Source of the DNA: Paracoccaceae bacterium
GTDB taxonomy: Bacteria > Pseudomonadota > Alphaproteobacteria > Rhodobacterales > Rhodobacteraceae
Assembly (NCBI GenBank): GCA_028097405.1
Contig: JAOHEK010000010.1
Span: 1 to 64,000, forward strand
Length of the DNA stretch: 64,000 nt
Direction: 5' to 3'
The position numbers and the translations under genes were made by a program. The notes beneath the pieces were generated by a model that saw only the letters and a program-made list of their open reading frames with translations, was not told the origin of the DNA and ran no database searches. Numbering within the stretch: the stretch's first letter is position 1; each line of letters begins with the position of its first letter. Positions 56,547-64,000 of this stretch are shown here, piece by piece.

Positions 56547-57623
56547 ATGGACAAGATTAGATACGCAATCGTAGGCGCCGGGTGGATCAGCCAAGAGGCA
56601 TTCATGCCCTCGGTCTCGCAAACCAGCAACGCCCAGATGACAGCCATCGTGACGGGCAATGGCGAAGTTGCGTCAAAGCTGGCTGAGTTTTACGGTATCG
56701 AACACACTAGCGGGTACGATGGCTTTGATGCGCTTTTGGCGGGGGATGCTTTCGATGCGGTCTATGTGGCCTTGCCCAATTCGATGCATGCTGATTTTGC
56801 GATCCGTGCGTTGAACGCAGGTAAGCATGCAATTGTCGAAAAGCCTTTGGCCATCAGCGTCGGTGAATGCGAGGCGATGATTGCGGCGGCTGAAGCCAAC
56901 GGTGTATACCTGATGACAGCCTATCGTCTGCAATGCGAACCGATGACGGTTCAGATGCTGGAACGTATCCGCGCAGGGGCGATTGGCACACCGAAACATT
57001 TCTCATCCGTCTTCGGGTTCCAGACTTCGGCCACAAATCATCGATTGGGCTGCGAACACTGGGGCGGGCCTTTGCAGGATATTGGCATCTATTGCCTGAA
57101 CGCCGCACGGCAGATTTTCCAAGCCGAACCGATCGAAGCGCAGGCCATGCGGGTTCAGGCCAAAAACGACCCCCGCTTTTCCGAGGTGGAAAGCTCCATG
57201 GCTGTGACGCTGCGGTTTCCCGGCGAGCGGCTGGCGCAGTTTACGGTCAGTTTTGAAACCGGCGACATCGATACGTATCATGTTCTTGGAAGCGAAGGCG
57301 TGCTTATGGTTGAAAAGGGGTATGATTTTCGAACGACGCCAGAAGTGAGCATCACGAAGGGCGGCACAACCGAACAGCTTGCCATTCAGAATAGTGATCA
57401 TTTTGGAGGGCAACTGGCGTATTTCTCGGATTGCATTTTGAACGGCACGCCGCCTGCGCCCGATGGAGTTGAAGGCATGGCCGACGTCATAGCGCTGCAC
57501 GCTATTGAAAAAGCTGCAGAAACAGGGCAGTCGCAGCCAATCGATGCGCCTTCACCGGCGAAACGACCCGGATTGGAGACCTTGCGCGTAGTGCCGCGAA
57601 CTGACCGCCGATTGGTGCTCTAA
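56547..57623 (+). CDS. Gfo/Idh/MocA family NAD(P)-dependent dehydrogenase
   Basis: 358 residues from the ATG after GAAAGGGG; the frame is open upstream into glpD but that part is not used. Rossmann motif YAIVGAGWISQEAFMPS near 5-21, the catalytic-lysine segment HAIVEKPLAIS near 93-103, and the C-terminal sheet beginning near CEHWGGPLQDIGIYCLNAAR. Members oxidise or reduce sugars, inositols and their derivatives. Its stop overlaps the stop of the convergent aldolase gene by four bases. Confidence 0.88.
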   Translation: MDKIRYAIVGAGWISQEAFMPSVSQTSNAQMTAIVTGNGEVASKLAEFYGIEHTSGYDGFDALLAGDAFDAVYVALPNSMHADFAIRALNAGKHAIVEKPLAISVGECEAMIAAAEANGVYLMTAYRLQCEPMTVQMLERIRAGAIGTPKHFSSVFGFQTSATNHRLGCEHWGGPLQDIGIYCLNAARQIFQAEPIEAQAMRVQAKNDPRFSEVESSMAVTLRFPGERLAQFTVSFETGDIDTYHVLGSEGVLMVEKGYDFRTTPEVSITKGGTTEQLAIQNSDHFGGQLAYFSDCILNGTPPAPDGVEGMADVIALHAIEKAAETGQSQPIDAPSPAKRPGLETLRVVPRTDRRLVL

Positions 57624-58426
57624 TACGCCCCAGAATTGCTGTCGGACCCAACTGACCCCGTTAGTGTGCGAAATCGATCCACGACTGCTCCGGCGGCGGT
57701 GGCCAAAAACCGAACGTCGTTCTGAACGGTCACCATATCAAACCCCCATTCGATGCCACGCGCCGCATAGTCTGAGCTGCCACAATGGAGCGTGGCATGA
57801 ATCCCTGCCGCTTTGGCGACCGAGGCGATCCGTTGCTGTAATTCGATCATTTCAGGTTCTTCGCGATCAAAACCGGGGGCCAGTCTTCCGTTCGTAAAGC
57901 CTAGCGTCAGATCGGCAGGCCCGACGTAAAGTCCGTCCAGCCCCGGAGTTGCGGCGATCGCCTCAAGGTTTTCGACGCCTGCGGCGGTTTCGATCATTGC
58001 GAATGCCAAGATGTGGTCGTTGGCAGCCGTGGTTGAATAGCCATCTATGGCGAAAGCGGCACGGGTCGGGCCAAAGCTACGCTGGCCAAGGGGTGGATAC
58101 CGCAGATAGCTGACGAATTCTGCGGCTTCCTCAGCAGAATTGATCATGGGGCAGATGATCCCCATGGCGCCGGCATCAAGGTATTTCATAATCACGCCCG
58201 GTTCACGCCACGGCACACGGGCCAGAAGTGTTTTGCCTGATCCCCGCATGGCCTGAAACATGGGCAATGCGTCCGAATAATCTAAAGCACCGTGCTGGCC
58301 GTCTATTGTAATGGAATCAAATCCTTGGGCGGCCATAATTTCTGCGGTGAATGGACTGCCGACCGAACACCAGCCATTTAAAACCGGCTCTCCACGGGAC
58401 CAGATTTGTTTCAATGCATTTTCCAT
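57620..58426 (-). CDS. HpcH/HpaI-type class II aldolase
   Basis: 268 residues. WCSVGSPFTAEIMAAQGFDSITIDGQHGALDY near 19-50 carries the usual substrate-binding segment with H45. TLLARVPWREPGVIMKYLDAGAMGIICPMI near 66-95 contains the conserved catalytic arginine (R70) and the stretch leading to the metal site; AMIETAAGVENLEAI near 143-157 holds a metal-binding glutamate, and GLYVGPADLTLGF near 164-176 the aspartate. The family cleaves 2-oxo-3-hydroxy acids to pyruvate plus an aldehyde. Facing a Gfo/Idh dehydrogenase suggests sugar-acid metabolism, but the substrate is unknown. Confidence 0.88.
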   Translation of the reverse strand: MENALKQIWSRGEPVLNGWCSVGSPFTAEIMAAQGFDSITIDGQHGALDYSDALPMFQAMRGSGKTLLARVPWREPGVIMKYLDAGAMGIICPMINSAEEAAEFVSYLRYPPLGQRSFGPTRAAFAIDGYSTTAANDHILAFAMIETAAGVENLEAIAATPGLDGLYVGPADLTLGFTNGRLAPGFDREEPEMIELQQRIASVAKAAGIHATLHCGSSDYAARGIEWGFDMVTVQNDVRFLATAAGAVVDRFRTLTGSVGSDSNSGAY

Positions 58427-58536
58427 GATGTACCCTCAAGCCGCTTGCGCTGTATTTGAGGGCAGCATGGCATTCGACGTCGAGTTCAGCAATCGACGCG
58501 CGCCAGTTACCGGCGAGATTTTAGCGGTCCGGGAGA

Positions 58537-58704
58537 TCAGTCTCGCGAGTAACCGTTGACCAGAGTAGCAACAAAGAGGCTAAGCGCACCTACTGTTGCA
58601 TAAAGGGCAAAACCCTCACCGGCCCCCAAACCATTGAGAAAACTTATGAAAAATACCGTCAGCATTGCCGTCGGCATGCTGAACATCATTGCACCTAGTG
58701 CCAT
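58537..58704 (-). CDS. Small hydrophobic protein, 55 residues
   Basis: An ATG at 58704 opens a 55-codon frame with two membrane helices: MMFSMPTAMLTVFFISFL near 6-23 and FALYATVGALSLFVATLV near 32-49, ending GYSRD. GGGGACGAG lies nearby upstream as a possible ribosome binding site. The clean two-helix layout and codon use argue for a real gene, but no family is recognised. It lies between the creatininase-headed operon (whose last gene ends 109 bp upstream) and the aldolase, all on the minus strand. Confidence 0.6.
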   Translation of the reverse strand: MALGAMMFSMPTAMLTVFFISFLNGLGAGEGFALYATVGALSLFVATLVNGYSRD

Positions 58705-58812
58705 TTTTCTCGTCCCCGGGGGTACCCCCCCTTTTGTAACAAGCTATCCAGAGGCTAGCACAGCCATTGACGCTTCAAACTCAAAGCTTGTCAACTAAGT
58801 GTTACAAAGGTG

Positions 58813-59610
58813 TTAACAAGGCCCATGGAGGGTGGGCGTGAACTCGCCAAGGGGCGTGTCTCTTACGGTTCGCAACAGTTCTATGAAGCCCTGAACCTGA
58901 TGATGCGCGCTCTGTTCGCCCTTATTTGCCGTGGCCAAATGTGCTTCGCCGACGGTCCCATCGGCGTTCAGATCCGAAGCCACCCAGCCATAAGAAATTG
59001 GGCCGATAGGGGAAATCGCCGTGGTTTCTGCAGTCGATACAAAGTCGACAGCCTTACTCATATCGACTGTTTCAGGTCGAAAACTCAGCATCAGCGAGGT
59101 TTCCCGATCGCCTCCGTGAATACCAAAAGACACTTCGCGTTCAGAAAACAGCCCCTCAGGCGCACCGAAATTGCCCCATTGGCATTTGACAGCCAACATT
59201 CCGGCTTCAACCCGCAACTCGCGGGCAAGGATTGAAATCAGGTCAAGGTTGCCGCCATGACTGTTGACGATGATGATCTTGCGCACACCAGCGCGGGCCA
59301 CCGAAAGCCCGATCTCGCGCCAAGCCCGTAGTGCTGTTTCAGCCGTTAGGGTCAGGGTTCCGCGAGCGTGCAAGTGTTCGTTTGACTTGCCTACTGCTTG
59401 AACCGGCAGAATGCGGATATCCAGATCGTCGGGGCATTGGCGGCGAAGTTCGCCTAACATGCCCTCAGCAATCATCGTATCAACGCCAACCGGCAAGTGT
59501 GGTCCGTGCTGCTCAATGGCAGCCGTTGGCAGGATGGCGATGACCTTTTCGGGGTCTAGCCCTGCGAATTCGGTGGTTCGGTAATCGGCCCAATCAAAGC
59601 GGCGGGTCAT
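58813..59610 (-). CDS. Creatininase family hydrolase
   Basis: 265 residues with the family metal site: TAAIEQHGPHLPVGVDTMIAE at 29-49 (E33, H35, H38, D44), IIVNSHGGN near 113-121 and GIHGGDRETSLML with the glutamate ligand. This family opens cyclic amides (creatinine) or removes formyl groups from pyrimidine precursors, and includes inosose lactonase-type enzymes. No creatinase or sarcosine oxidase is nearby, so creatinine itself is not the obvious substrate. It is the last gene of a six-gene overlapping operon, its ATG overlapping the stop of the dioxygenase gene. Confidence 0.85.
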   Translation of the reverse strand: MTRRFDWADYRTTEFAGLDPEKVIAILPTAAIEQHGPHLPVGVDTMIAEGMLGELRRQCPDDLDIRILPVQAVGKSNEHLHARGTLTLTAETALRAWREIGLSVARAGVRKIIIVNSHGGNLDLISILARELRVEAGMLAVKCQWGNFGAPEGLFSEREVSFGIHGGDRETSLMLSFRPETVDMSKAVDFVSTAETTAISPIGPISYGWVASDLNADGTVGEAHLATANKGEQSAHHQVQGFIELLRTVRDTPLGEFTPTLHGPC

Positions 59611-60539
59611 GTAGTCACCTTTTCGGTATACGTCGCGTCTAATCGCAGTTTCAGATACTCGGCCCCGGTCACGGGTGGGTACTTGGCTCCGCCGGTTCCC
59701 GGAAGTGCTTTGATTACGGCGTCGGGGTTGGGATCAAGGAAGAACGCCAGCGAGCGACGTGTGTTTTGTGGAATCAACACGCGGTGTGGGGTCGAGACAT
59801 AGATGTCGTTCGTCCAGCGCATCAGGCAATCGGCAATATTGATGATGAAAGCGCCGGGTACGCTCGGCACGTCGACCCAATCCTTACCGCGCGGTTGCAC
59901 CTGAAGTCCCGGTTCGCCGTCGCTGTAAAGCACGGTGATTGATCCGTAGTCGGTGTGCGCACCCGCACCGATGCCATCTCCGCCGCCACCGGGGTAGCGA
60001 AGCATGCGTAAGGTTGCGAGCGGTTCGTCCAGATAGGGCGCGAAGTAATGTTCGGGCAGGCCCAGATCCAATGCGATTGCACGGTGCAGATCGACGCCAA
60101 GGTCGTGTACGGCTTCGAAATAAGCCATGACCGTGTCGCGAAAGCTCGGCAAGTCGGGCCAAGCGTTCATGCCGCGAAAGGGTTGTTCGGTCAGGCGTGG
60201 ATCGGCGGGCGCGAATTCAAGTCCGGTGTTGAATGCTTCTTTACGGTCGACCTGATCGGGTTTGCTGTCGTCCAGATTTTCGGTACCCGGGCCAGACCAA
60301 CCGCGATTGTTGCCAATGGTTCGGATATCAAGCTTTGCCTTTTCAGCCGTTGGTAGGGCGAAAAGCTGATCTGCGGCGGCAAGCGTTTCGTCGATCAGAG
60401 ATTGGGGAATACCGTGACCTGTCATCAGAAAAAAGCCAGTGTCGCGGCAGGCGCGGCTTAGATCGGCAACAAACCCAGCCTTGTCGCTGTCCGAGGTAAA
60501 GCGAGACCAATCGAGAACCGGAATTTGTGTGTCTGTCAT
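59607..60539 (-). CDS. Isopenicillin-N-synthase-like 2-oxoglutarate/Fe(II) dioxygenase
   Basis: 310 residues. The iron triad is H195, D197 (AHTDYGS) and H252 (STPHRVL), with the 2-oxoglutarate-binding R261-x-S263 (RRSLAFF). The N-terminal DIOX_N part (VPVLDWSRF-type start, TGFFLMTGHGIPQSLIDE at 34-51) is typical. Members hydroxylate or demethylate small molecules, thymine-7-hydroxylase among them. The presence of R-x-S favours 2-oxoglutarate as cosubstrate. Overlaps both neighbours by four bases. Confidence 0.88.
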   Translation of the reverse strand: MTDTQIPVLDWSRFTSDSDKAGFVADLSRACRDTGFFLMTGHGIPQSLIDETLAAADQLFALPTAEKAKLDIRTIGNNRGWSGPGTENLDDSKPDQVDRKEAFNTGLEFAPADPRLTEQPFRGMNAWPDLPSFRDTVMAYFEAVHDLGVDLHRAIALDLGLPEHYFAPYLDEPLATLRMLRYPGGGGDGIGAGAHTDYGSITVLYSDGEPGLQVQPRGKDWVDVPSVPGAFIINIADCLMRWTNDIYVSTPHRVLIPQNTRRSLAFFLDPNPDAVIKALPGTGGAKYPPVTGAEYLKLRLDATYTEKVTT

Positions 60540-61132
60540 GAGAGAAGACGATCCATAGTTTTGGCCACGCGGTCAAGGTGAGCGCGGCGCGACGTTTCGG
60601 TTGAACTGTCCATAAGGTAGTGCGCGGCGAAGGCGGTTTTGCGGTTCTTCGCGCAAAGAAAGCCAATACCCCGCATCAACGTGCGTTTCCCCGGCGCACC
60701 GATAAGTTGGGTCAGCCACCATGACGCGCCGCAGGTGGTGAAAACACCCAAACGATTGATGTGCGTCAAACCGGGGCGGATCGTTTTGTTGGTCTCGTCT
60801 GGCATTAAAAAGGCCACGCCGGGTAAAAGCACACGATCTAACCACCCTTTCAAAACCGCCGGCAACCCGTACCACCATGTTGGATAGACTAAGATCAAAG
60901 TATCGCACCATTCGATGTCAGCCACGTCCTCCTTCACCGGGTCACGATTTACCGGTATCTCAAGGTAGGTCTCGTGCTCGAACGCGGACAGGCACGGCTC
61001 AAAACCCTTGGCATAAAGATCGGTTAGCCGGATTTCCGCACCTCGTTCGCTCAGCTTCTTTGCGACGATGTCTCGAACAGCCGATGTGAAGCTCCCCTCG
61101 CGGGGATGGCAGTACACGACCAGCGCTTTCAT
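60536..61132 (-). CDS. Flavodoxin-fold NAD(P)H oxidoreductase, copy 1
   Basis: 198 residues starting KALVVYCHPREGSFTSAV, the FMN/FAD phosphate loop of the NQO1/MdaB-type family. TLILVYPTWWYGLPAVLKGWLDRVLLPG near 78-105 is the flavin-isoalloxazine segment, and TTCGASWWLTQLIGAPGKR follows. These are quinone or azo reductases or flavin reductases. It is a clear paralogue of the neighbour at 61129-61710, sharing the start, the PxW-WFxP-like middle and overall length. It could supply reduced flavin to another operon product. Overlaps both neighbours by four bases. Confidence 0.87.
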   Translation of the reverse strand: MKALVVYCHPREGSFTSAVRDIVAKKLSERGAEIRLTDLYAKGFEPCLSAFEHETYLEIPVNRDPVKEDVADIEWCDTLILVYPTWWYGLPAVLKGWLDRVLLPGVAFLMPDETNKTIRPGLTHINRLGVFTTCGASWWLTQLIGAPGKRTLMRGIGFLCAKNRKTAFAAHYLMDSSTETSRRAHLDRVAKTMDRLLS

Positions 61133-61710
61133 AAGAGAGCCCGCATGTCGCGTTCGACCTTGTCAAGAAAAGCGCCGCGCTTTTCATCTGTGGCTAGGTT
61201 CATGTCGTAAAGTGCAAGATAGCGCATGGTTTCGGGCTGCATCACGTAGCGCACCGAGCGTGTGAAATGCTTTCTGGGTGGATCGCCGCAGATCATGGCG
61301 CGCATCCGATTGCCGCCATAGGTCGTCACGGCGGCGAGTTTCTTGATATGGGTCAGGTTGGGCCGTACTTTCCCATCGACCAGCTTGAACGACACGCCCG
61401 GCAGGAAAACGCGGTCAAAAAAGCCCTTGAGGATTGCGGGATAGCCAAAATTCCAAACTGGGAAAGAAAACACTAGCGCATCAGCGGCCCGAAGCCGTTC
61501 GACATAGTTACGCACGGGTTCGATGTTGCCGGGTTCCTCGTGGTAGTTTCGGCGTTCTTCTTCCGTAAGGACTGGCTGAAAACCCTCGGCATTCAGGTCG
61601 CAATCGTCCACGTCCCATCCACGATCCGACAGTGTTTCAACGACCTTGGTGTGAAGCGCTGCGCCGAAGCTTTCCGGGCAGGGGTGCGCGAAGACGACCA
61701 TCGCCTTCAT
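61129..61710 (-). CDS. Flavodoxin-fold NAD(P)H oxidoreductase, copy 2
   Basis: 193 residues starting KAMVVFAHPCPESFGAALH, then ADALVFSFPVWNFGYPAILKGFFDRVFLPGVSF near 77-109, aligned with the first copy. Divergence is moderate: the active-site WWYG of copy 1 is WNFG here, so substrate or partner may differ. Two tandem copies in one operon suggest two reductive steps, or a heteromer. Overlaps its neighbours by four bases each. Confidence 0.87.
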   Translation of the reverse strand: MKAMVVFAHPCPESFGAALHTKVVETLSDRGWDVDDCDLNAEGFQPVLTEEERRNYHEEPGNIEPVRNYVERLRAADALVFSFPVWNFGYPAILKGFFDRVFLPGVSFKLVDGKVRPNLTHIKKLAAVTTYGGNRMRAMICGDPPRKHFTRSVRYVMQPETMRYLALYDMNLATDEKRGAFLDKVERDMRALL

Positions 61711-63107
61711 TCGGCGGCCTGTATTTTGGGGTAGGCGTACATCTGATTGAAGCCCCAGTTCGGATCATCCCAAGCGATCATCTTGCCGGGGTTTAACAGG
61801 CCTTTTGGGTCAGCCTCTTGTTTAAAGCGTAGTTGCCTGTCGTCGACGGTTTGGCGGCCACCTTCTTCCAGCGTGTATCGGTGCGGATTGAAGACCATCG
61901 CGCCCGCGTCTTCGTGCATTTTGACGATTTCATCCAAGCGTTCTTCGGTGGTGAACTTGACCAGACTAAGGCCTGCAAATATGACTTTTCCGTTCTCGCG
62001 CAGGACCTCAAGGTGCTGTAAAACTTCCGGAGACAACGCGCCTTGCATCTTAGCAATCAGCGCTTTGTGTTGTGGATAACCGTAACGTACCTGCAAGTAG
62101 GTGATCGATGGATCGACCTTCAAGGCGCGCAGCGTCGTATGGTTCCAGCCGTATTCGAACACGGGCCCGGGGCTGCGATCCCAGTCATAATCGTCGCTGC
62201 GATAGATCAGCTTGGCTTCCGGACGTCGGCCAAGAAACGTCAGAAACCCATCCATGGAATGGGGTGCGATCATCAGGCCGATAAGGTTGGTGCCTGCCTC
62301 GACATAAGGGGCGACACGTTGGAAAAAGTCCTTGGCAATGGGCGCTTCGAACACCGTGCCAAGCTTCATCAGGATGCCGTCTTGGTTGGCAAGGTCTTCG
62401 GCGAAAGCAACCGCCGCACTAAAGTCTTCCGTTGCGACAAACATCTCGGTCCAGTCATAGGCCGGAGCCAGCGGAAGCTCGATTTCGGTGATGATGCCGT
62501 TGGTTCCGTAAGCGTGGCTGACGCGGGCCAGTTCTTCGCCGCGGAACTCCAGCACACGGGGCTCTTGTTCCATGGTCACGACGCGCAGGCGAATGATGTT
62601 GCCTAGATCGCGAAGCGACCCCCAAGTGCAGGACCCAACACCGCCCGAACCGCCTGCGATAAAGCCGCCGATGGTTGCCGTCGCCCATGTTGAGGAAAAC
62701 ATACGGATTTCTTGGTTTGAGTGTTCCTTGCAGGCCGCATCCAAGTCTTTCAGCAGAACGCCGGGTTCTGTGATGACGCGACCGGGGTGAACTTCGCGCA
62801 CTTTGTCCATATGGCGCAGGTGCATGACGCATCCGCCCGCCAAAGGCATGGCTTGGCCGTAGTTTCCCGTACCTGCGCCGCGTGTCGTCACGGGGCAATC
62901 GTGGTCATAGCAGGCTTTCAGCACCTCAATGATCTCGGCCTCGCTGCGCGGGCTTACGACAAAGTCAGCGATCACATGGTCTAAACGCGCCTTCAAAACC
63001 GGCGAGTACCAAAAGAAATCGCGACTTTTGGCTTTGATGGCGGCTTCGGATTGGTCAATGTCCAAGTGTGACAGGGCCGCTTTCGCGGCGGCGACGTTGT
63101 CTTTCAT
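61707..63107 (-). CDS. FAD-binding oxidase/dehydrogenase, GlcD/VAO-type
   Basis: 466 residues from the ATG at 63107, which overlaps the upstream stop (TGATG); a TTG three bases earlier is not preferred. The FAD-binding PCMH domain shows as FVVSPRSEAEIIEVLKACYDHDCPVTTRGAGTGNYGQAMPLAGG near 49-92 and the flavin-contacting STWATATIGGFIAGGSGGVGS near 139-159. The C-terminal cap ends with GLLNPGKMI. Such enzymes oxidise 2-hydroxy acids, alcohols or amines. No cysteine-rich iron-sulfur partner is encoded alongside. Confidence 0.87.
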   Translation of the reverse strand: MKDNVAAAKAALSHLDIDQSEAAIKAKSRDFFWYSPVLKARLDHVIADFVVSPRSEAEIIEVLKACYDHDCPVTTRGAGTGNYGQAMPLAGGCVMHLRHMDKVREVHPGRVITEPGVLLKDLDAACKEHSNQEIRMFSSTWATATIGGFIAGGSGGVGSCTWGSLRDLGNIIRLRVVTMEQEPRVLEFRGEELARVSHAYGTNGIITEIELPLAPAYDWTEMFVATEDFSAAVAFAEDLANQDGILMKLGTVFEAPIAKDFFQRVAPYVEAGTNLIGLMIAPHSMDGFLTFLGRRPEAKLIYRSDDYDWDRSPGPVFEYGWNHTTLRALKVDPSITYLQVRYGYPQHKALIAKMQGALSPEVLQHLEVLRENGKVIFAGLSLVKFTTEERLDEIVKMHEDAGAMVFNPHRYTLEEGGRQTVDDRQLRFKQEADPKGLLNPGKMIAWDDPNWGFNQMYAYPKIQAAE

Positions 63108-64000
63108 CAAGACGTCTCCATCAGGTGATCAAGTTCGGAATAGTCCGGAAGGGTTGTGTCGATTGACTTGCCATTTCGGAAGACGATGCGGTCGGACTGT
63201 GGGCGGGCGAAAAGCTCGGTCCAGCTCCGCGCCTTGAAGACAATAAAGTCGGCAGGCGCGCCGGGTGCGAACGACGAAGCCTCGAACCCACACGCCTTTG
63301 CGGGGTTGTGGGTGAATGCGTTTGGCCAGTCTTTGCGACCATGGTCAAGGTGACCGATGCGGGTCGCTTGGCGCATCACTTCCAGCATATCGAGATCGCC
63401 ATAGGCGTAGAACGGATCGCGCGTGTTGTCGCTGGCGAAACTGACGTTGATGCCGCGCACTATCATTTCATGGACAAGCGTAATGCCCCGATTGCGCGGG
63501 GTGCGGTCTGCGTGCCGGTCTTGCAGGTACAGGTTGCACATGGGCAGACTGACGATGTTCAGACCGGCCTTGGCGACCAGATCCAATGTCTCCATTGCGC
63601 GGGGTTCGTCTTGTGTCGAAAGCGAGCAGCAGTGCCCGACCGTGACAGATCGTGTCCAACTCATCTCAAGAACGGTTTCTGCAATCACCCGTAAGGTTTC
63701 CGAACTGGCATCCATGGTTTCGTCCGCATGGAAATCCACGTCAAGATCACGATCCCCGGCCAATTCGAAGAACTGTTGCACCCGATCCTTTAGGTCGGGA
63801 ATGGGATAGGTCACGAAGCCCAGAACGCCGCCCGTCGCCGCTACAATATCGGCTGTGCGGGCGTAGTCTTTGCGAGTGTTTTCAATACTGTCGCAGCCGA
63901 TAAGGCTAGACGCTTGCAGATCAATCCGCCCTTTCCAGGCACGGCGCACGTCGTCGAAAACCGGCCACGATATTTCGTCTTGGGGCGCTAGGCTGTCAAT
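63107..64000 (-). CDS. Cytosine-deaminase-like amidohydrolase, N-terminus cut by window end
   Basis: 298 codons are visible; the frame remains open at the window edge, so the N-terminal part with the HxH metal motif is missing. FHADETMD carries the H-x-x-E type catalytic pair of the CodA group, VGHCCSL the next metal histidine and SFASDNTRDPFYAYGDLDML the aspartate plus the DxxRDPF signature of cytosine deaminase relatives. WKGRIDLQASSLIG also fits CodA. Substrates in this group include cytosine, isocytosine, creatinine and s-triazines. It is first of the visible part of the six-gene operon. Confidence 0.88.
   Translation of the reverse strand: MDSLAPQDEISWPVFDDVRRAWKGRIDLQASSLIGCDSIENTRKDYARTADIVAATGGVLGFVTYPIPDLKDRVQQFFELAGDRDLDVDFHADETMDASSETLRVIAETVLEMSWTRSVTVGHCCSLSTQDEPRAMETLDLVAKAGLNIVSLPMCNLYLQDRHADRTPRNRGITLVHEMIVRGINVSFASDNTRDPFYAYGDLDMLEVMRQATRIGHLDHGRKDWPNAFTHNPAKACGFEASSFAPGAPADFIVFKARSWTELFARPQSDRIVFRNGKSIDTTLPDYSELDHLMETS

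Noticed and set aside
58711-58730. GC palindrome CCCCGGGG/GGGGGTACCCCC as a terminator
   Set aside because: Homopolymer symmetry without loop or U tract; it overlaps the upstream region of the small membrane gene.
58810-58850. Link of the creatininase-family gene to creatinine degradation with urease
   Set aside because: No creatinase, sarcosine oxidase or carbamoylsarcosine amidase is in the window, and the family acts on many other substrates.

Overview
The window looks like chromosome of a marine alphaproteobacterium of the Rhodobacterales (Roseobacter group). The evidence is the hisS-hisZ-hisG order with a short HisG, a class II (B12-dependent) ribonucleotide reductase, a short GltX, a Hint_2-type protein, a single-chain GcvP behind a tandem glycine riboswitch, and a divergent urease / UrtABCDE locus. 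No rRNA, tRNA, CRISPR array, intact transposase or integrase was seen. Most of the sequence is about 58-65% GC by hand count of sample lines. The exopolysaccharide region, about 35.6-54.9 kb, is clearly richer in A+T (about 38-53% in the lines counted).

Layout. 1-20.6 kb holds housekeeping genes: a cut branched-chain aminotransferase-like gene, a VOC protein and SlyX; hisS-hisZ-hisG; a DUF1489 protein divergent from nrdJ; a Hint-domain protein; rpsD with its own promoter, structured leader and terminator; an SDR/DoxX-like fusion with a DUF2269 protein; an ABC-2 exporter pair; a PfkB kinase; gltX; a Tat-exported metallo-beta-lactamase-fold protein; a MATE pump; and a gamma-glutamylcyclotransferase-like protein. 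20.6-25.8 kb holds the glycine cleavage system gcvT-gcvH-gcvP behind two glycine aptamers, then a MerR regulator with a palindromic candidate operator. 25.8-37.0 kb is a urea unit: ureDABCEFG on the minus strand and urtABCDE on the plus strand, so uptake and hydrolysis of urea diverge from one 289-bp control region.

37.1-54.2 kb is an exopolysaccharide cluster resembling the rhizobial succinoglycan (exo) system: ExoM-, ExoL- and ExoA-like glycosyltransferases, an ExoK-like GH16 glycanase, the ExoY-type priming sugar transferase, an ExoP/Wzc-type chain-length kinase, a Wzy-type polymerase, a Wzx-type flippase and an exostosin-like protein. It also carries a sulfotransferase and an LTA-synthase-like phosphoglycerol transferase directly convergent with diacylglycerol kinase. 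This suggests a polymer decorated with sulfate and/or phosphoglycerol, with the diacylglycerol by-product recycled. Several non-coding gaps of 300-750 bp here contain inverted repeats and what may be decayed reading frames.

54.9-64.0 kb returns to core composition: glpD, a Gfo/Idh/MocA dehydrogenase convergent with an HpcH/HpaI aldolase, a 55-residue membrane protein, and a six-gene minus-strand operon in which every junction overlaps by a few bases. That operon encodes a creatininase-family hydrolase, an isopenicillin-N-synthase-like 2-oxoglutarate dioxygenase, two paralogous flavodoxin-fold NAD(P)H oxidoreductases, a GlcD-like FAD oxidase and a cytosine-deaminase-like amidohydrolase cut by the window end. 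I do not recognise this combination as a described pathway. It is the best candidate for a new system here, perhaps oxidative demethylation, deamination and ring opening of a modified nucleobase or other cyclic amide.
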